Made by a program: the position numbers and the translations under genes. 64,000 nt of DNA from Cinnamomum chago (taxonomy: Eukaryota; Streptophyta; Magnoliopsida; Laurales; Lauraceae): assembly GCA_038049695.1 (NCBI GenBank), contig CP142456.1, positions 78,143,422 through 78,207,421 on the forward strand, read 5' to 3'. Shown here piece by piece: positions 60,079 to 64,000 of the stretch (within the stretch, counting starts at the first letter, position 1; every line of letters starts with the position of its first letter). Below the pieces are notes generated by a model that saw nothing but the letters and a program-made list of their open reading frames with translations, made no database searches and had not been told where the DNA came from.

Positions 60079-61046
60079 TAGGGATGCACATGGGCGGTTC
60101 GAATCGGTTTAACACTAAAACCAACAACTAAACCGAACCTGTTGGTTTTTTAATTGACCGATCCGATCTGACCGATGGAGAGGGCTTAAACCGAACTTAG
60201 GTTTGGTCGGTTAAACTGTTGTTTTTTATTTTATTTTTCTGAAAATCAAACATTGAAAATCTCAAAATGATGATACATCTTTTGCATTTATTCCAATGTT
60301 TAGTGCAAACATAAAAATCCAACATTCAAGACTAGACTAAACGCATATTAAAAAATAATTTTGTTCCAAAAAGAGAGTTTGGACTAAATGCAAGCGCACA
60401 AAAAAAAATAATAATAACCAACTTGCAATGAAACATTCATTCCGCATGATACCATTTGGAATTACAATAGAATAATAGTTCATATTAATAAAAGTCACAC
60501 ACAAACGGAATCTGTATCAGAACCTACCGTATTTTTCAGAAATAAAGGTTTCTTAACACAATGGTTAGGTGAGACCAAAACCAACCATCAAAAGGCTATG
60601 CTCTACTGGCTTTTCAAGCATTTTCAAGAGTGCAACCTTCTGATAAAAACTTCATTGAAACGAGGTAGGAATTATGATGAAAGGAAAACACCCTGTACAG
60701 TAATCCCTCCATCTGCAATGAAGTATCAAAAGGCATTTTAGAGATTAGAGGAGATGCATTGAGGCAATGCTTGACGGTTAAGTTCATGTGAGAATGGAGT
60801 TGTGGAATGTAACTTTGAAAGTAGTAAAAAACGAAACCCTAAGACTAAACTAGTAAAAAAGCAACACTTAAGTTACTACATACGGTCGGTTCGGTTTAAG
60901 CGGTTAACTGTGGGCTCAAACCGATAACCGACCAATATAAATGGTTTTTAAGATTTTCAAACCGTTAATCAAACTGATCTACTATAAACTGATCCGAACC
61001 GCCCGGTTCGGTTTTGCGGTGATACATGATTTTTTGTACAACCCTA
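60079..61046. mobile_element. hAT-type MITE nested in an older element (968 bp)
   Basis: Starts TAGGGATGCACATGGG and ends TGTACAACCCTA; perfect 8-bp TSD ATGTATAA (60071-60078 and 61047-61054). Subterminal repeats are GGTTCGGTT/AACCGAAC type, like the 35095-35614 element. No coding frame. Confidence 0.88.
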
Positions 61047-61284
61047 ATGTATAATATTGGATGTTGAAGACTTGATGTATTATTATAAATTGAATGATAT
61101 GCTTATTTTAAGAAAAAATGAAGAATAAAGAGAAAATAGAATCAATTATGGAACTAGATTCGAGTCCTCTAAATGGATTCGGTTCTGGAACTGGATCCGG
61201 GTCTTCTTATTGAAACCGGGTTCGGAACTAATAAAACAGGTTCTGATTCCAAACTAGATCCGGAACCAGAACCGTTATTTTAAA

Positions 61285-61434
61285 CAGTGGTGCTATGCAC
61301 CCCGGGTTCCAGACCCCGGACGGACCCCGGGGTGCATGGGATCCATTGGATCCCTGAGGAGTCTGGGATCCAACGGATCCCATGCACCCCGGGTTCCGTC
61401 CGGGGTTTGGAATCCGGGGTGCGTAGACTTTTTG
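61285..61434. mobile_element. miniature palindromic foldback element B (150 bp)
   Basis: Inverted repeat of GCACCCCGG-type arms around a core with GGATCCATTGGATCCC and GGGATCCAACGGATCC. A perfect 9-bp TSD TATTTTAAA flanks it (61276-61284 and 61435-61443). Core and tips resemble element A, so they form one family. It lies inside the older hAT MITE. Confidence 0.85.
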
Positions 61435-61497
61435 TATTTTAAAACAAGTCTAGGTCCACTATGGTTTCGATCCGAAACCATCCTGTTTGCAACCCTA

Positions 61498-63320
61498 ATA
61501 AGAATATATCAAGTCAACCTTCCACAACTAATAAGTCTCAACATCTTTAGAACCAATATATAGGTTGTTATATGAAGCTTTTGACATTGGCCTACACGCG
61601 ATTAATAATCATTTCTTAAAAACGCACATCTAGAGGTCGGCTATCAGGTCCACAGCTCGAAATTAGTATCGATCCAGATCCGTACCTCTTTACCGATAAA
61701 ATTCTAAATTAGGTTTTGGTTGAACCCATTTGTATATTAAACAAGTTCCAAACCCAATCATTTATCAGTCGGAAATTCCAGTTAGTCAGAATTTGTTATC
61801 GGTATGAGTTTGTATCCTTAGTTGGAAACATCTTAAGAATCTATAAATATTTCAAATGAGCAGATCGCAAAGCTCTCTAATCTAAGTATAGGTCTAGTGA
61901 GCCCCATAAGCTTGAACTCCCTAAAAAGTTACAAAGATTGATGATGTACATAAACATAAGATCCTGACCGTTGATTAGGCGTCAATGTGTTGAGTCTTGT
62001 GTATGTGAAAATGGTCTCAAGTCTCAACCCAGCAAATGTAGCTTTGGGCCTGGGCCTCCTTGCTAACCACATGGTCCACTCCTAGTCTTGAATTTTATTG
62101 TCAGCTAATAAAATATGTGGCAGATCTGTTATTGCCAACAACCCTAAGTTGAGCCTTGAGGAGTACTTATCTACATTGCATCTGAATCAGACATTGAGTC
62201 CCAGTTTCAGCCCAGAACTTCAGATCCATTGAGTAATGGCTTGGGTTTTGGATTATGGCTCTTACAATTGGTTTAGAAGTAGCTATGGGCTGGGTAAACT
62301 GAACCTTGAAATTCAGGCCTACAAAAGAAAACTCTGACATTTATAAAACATTAACATGGCTGGGTCAAGCCCAATATTAGACAGGTCCAACCTATGAGAC
62401 AGAAGATCAACACAATCAATTAACTGCTCTACACAATAGCAAGACCCGTTTATGAATTGGAACCTAAAACAGGTTTCAAATCCAGTTTCTTTTTCTTTTT
62501 TACAAGTAGGAACCTCTGGAGAATTGGAAAATCGGATGCCCATTTGCATCTCTAGTCCCCACCCCCAGACGATAACAACAAGAAGGAAAAAAAAAAGGAA
62601 CATATGTGTTAATATTCTTATCTTTATTCTATGTGAAGTCACAGATAAAGTATTGTTAAGGAGGTTATGGGTCTGTACTTCTAAAGTCTAGCCATGCTTG
62701 ATATGGGGTGGCCATATCAGACCGGACTAGGCCGGCCATGAACACCCATAGATTGCTGGGGTGGAAAAAGAAAACATAAACAATCCATAAATTATCATGC
62801 CATCTTAATGAGTTAATTAATAGACTGGGCATGGGCTTAAAAATCTAATTGAACTTGGTCCAGACCTGAGCAATACATAACAAATGGGCTTGGCCTCATA
62901 TGAATCGGAATCATTTATAGAAAAAGAAAAAAGAGAGGGAAAAAGTGAGATTGAATAGGAGTGATTGCATTCATGCCTTCTTCCTTCTCATCACCACTCA
63001 ATAATGGATTGTAATTGGGCGTCTTATCCTTTGAGTTCAAATTAATGGTTGAACCATTGGAGTAAAGGTGTGATTAGTCTTAAAAACTAGAGAGGAATAA
63101 AATTTTGGACCAAGATCCATCACCAAAATGACCCACGTTAATGACCCACCATAAGAACGTGGAATTCATCATTTTATGCAAAAATATGTTTTTTTTTTTT
63201 GGTAACCCAATTAAGGGAGCTGGGACCCAAGAAAGAGCATGCACAAGTGAGAAAGAAGCCTGTACAAGCCGGAAGAAGGCCCACACAAGTGGGAAAATGT
63301 GGCGTACCCAGGCAGCTAGG
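61498..63320. other. intergenic, fragments of TAGGG-type MITEs
   Basis: Right-end-like sequences occur at 62536-62555 and 62737-62750, but their partners are not found. The last 300 bases of the window (63690-64000) have no defined feature beyond the repeated 40-bp sequence. Confidence 0.35.
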
Positions 63321-63688
63321 TAGGAATGTAAATGGATACCCGATTCTACGATTACCCGAAGGTTCTGACCCGTTAAAAACCGGGTCTGGGTCCTTATTTA
63401 GGTCTTGATAAGTAAATGGGTCCGGGTCCAGTTCCACCTTGGTTCAGACCCGTGGACCCGAGACCCGATATATTACCTCAATTTTTGAAAATCTCTCTTA
63501 AAAACCATGTTTTTTTTAATATCATTCCCTACCTAAACCCAGACTCGGATCCAGACCTGTCCCATATATGGTTCCAGTTCCGGAGCCAAGAAATCGGTTC
63601 CGAAACGGTTTTGAGTCCTGATCCAGTTCCACGTTCTCCTTATTGGTTCCGGTGACCCAAAACCGCAACCGACCCGTTTACAATCCTA
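63321..63688. mobile_element. hAT-type MITE (368 bp) inserted in a short-repeat region
   Basis: Inverted ends TAGGAATGTAAATGG and CCGTTTACAATCCTA, flanked by CAGCTAGG and CTGTTAGG (six of eight identical, a decayed TSD). It contains ACCCGTT/GGTTCCG repeats. On either side lies a copy of a 40-bp sequence (63273-63312 and 63707-63747, GAAGGCCCACACAAGTGG core). Confidence 0.65.
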
Positions 63689-64000
63689 CTGTTAGGTGAG
63701 AATTGGGAAGAAGGCCCACACAAGTGGAAAAATGTGGCGTACCCAGAACAGTCAGGTGAGAATTGCTGCTACTTACCAGTGAGGTAAGTGGCAATTCTCT
63801 TATGCGCAAATATGTTATATGTTCATTTGTTGCGCCCAATATCTCGGCCAGGACCCAGATGGAAGGTAAGGCTCGGGACCAGCTATTTTTCTAAAATACC
63901 ATTTTGCCTAACAATGTAATTCCAAGTTGAGGTGTCTTTTACTCATTTAAGCATGACCAACACCTCAGCCCAGCCATTTTGAATGTCAAACCCAAAAAAT

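Larger units (their letters stand above)
59837..61497. mobile_element. older hAT-type MITE containing two later insertions
   Basis: Left end TAGGGTTGAAAACAAATATCC, right end CTGTTTGCAACCCTA. The flanks ATAACAGT and ATAAGAAT agree at six of eight bases, as expected for a decayed TSD. The body carries GGTTCCGATT/CCGGAACC-type repeats and is interrupted by the nested MITE at 60079-61046 and by the foldback at 61285-61434. A further TAGGG-type left end at 59562 is unpaired. Confidence 0.55.

Noticed and set aside
59562..61497. Pairing the left end at 59562 with the right end at 61497 as one element
   Set aside because: The flanks ACTGTCCA and ATAAGAAT do not match; the left end at 59837 fits better.

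Overview
This is nuclear DNA from a flowering plant: spliceosomal GT-AG introns, plant-only gene families (TIR1/AFB auxin receptor, bHLH137-type transcription factor, CURLY FLAG LEAF 1-like WW protein), plant LTR, LINE, SINE and hAT elements, AT-rich spacers and many microsatellites. I cannot place it to family. The density of hAT-type miniature elements would fit a large, repeat-rich genome.

Four protein-coding genes can be supported, spaced 10-25 kb apart. (1) 4626-7067, minus: a seven-exon bHLH gene of the BEE/CIB/bHLH137 group (347 aa), with a TATA box directly beside a long GA/CT tract. (2) 30462-31423, plus: a two-exon CFL1-like gene (167 aa) with an EAR motif, a WW-like region and a C-terminal four-cysteine motif. 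(3) 39467-42288, minus: a three-exon AFB2/3-type auxin receptor F-box gene (572 aa) carrying a miR393 target site in its last exon. (4) 58744-59265, minus: a single-exon CHZ-motif histone-chaperone-like acidic protein (173 aa). Genes 1 to 3 belong to hormone and developmental signalling, but nothing suggests a cluster or shared regulation.

The rest is mostly mobile-element debris, and several elements can be delimited to the base by target-site duplications (TSDs). These are a 4861-bp Ty1/copia element (18695-23555) with 220-bp LTRs ending TA...CA and a broken coding region; an internally deleted hAT element (45499-46827) still holding the last codons of a transposase; a 1897-bp hAT-like element (27291-29187) with a 316-bp internal tandem repeat; hAT-type miniature elements at 35095-35614 and 60079-61046, the latter nested in an older one; a PIF/Harbinger-like element at 33954-34474; a tandem array of TRIM-like LTR units (55156-56690); and relics of LINEs and a SINE.

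The most unusual structure is a family of very small palindromic foldback elements (13995-14115 and 61285-61434). They share a GGATCC-containing core and each is flanked by a perfect 9-bp TSD. One of them lies in one arm of a diverged segmental duplication (13921-14850 and 16115-16990), and the other arm preserves the empty insertion site.
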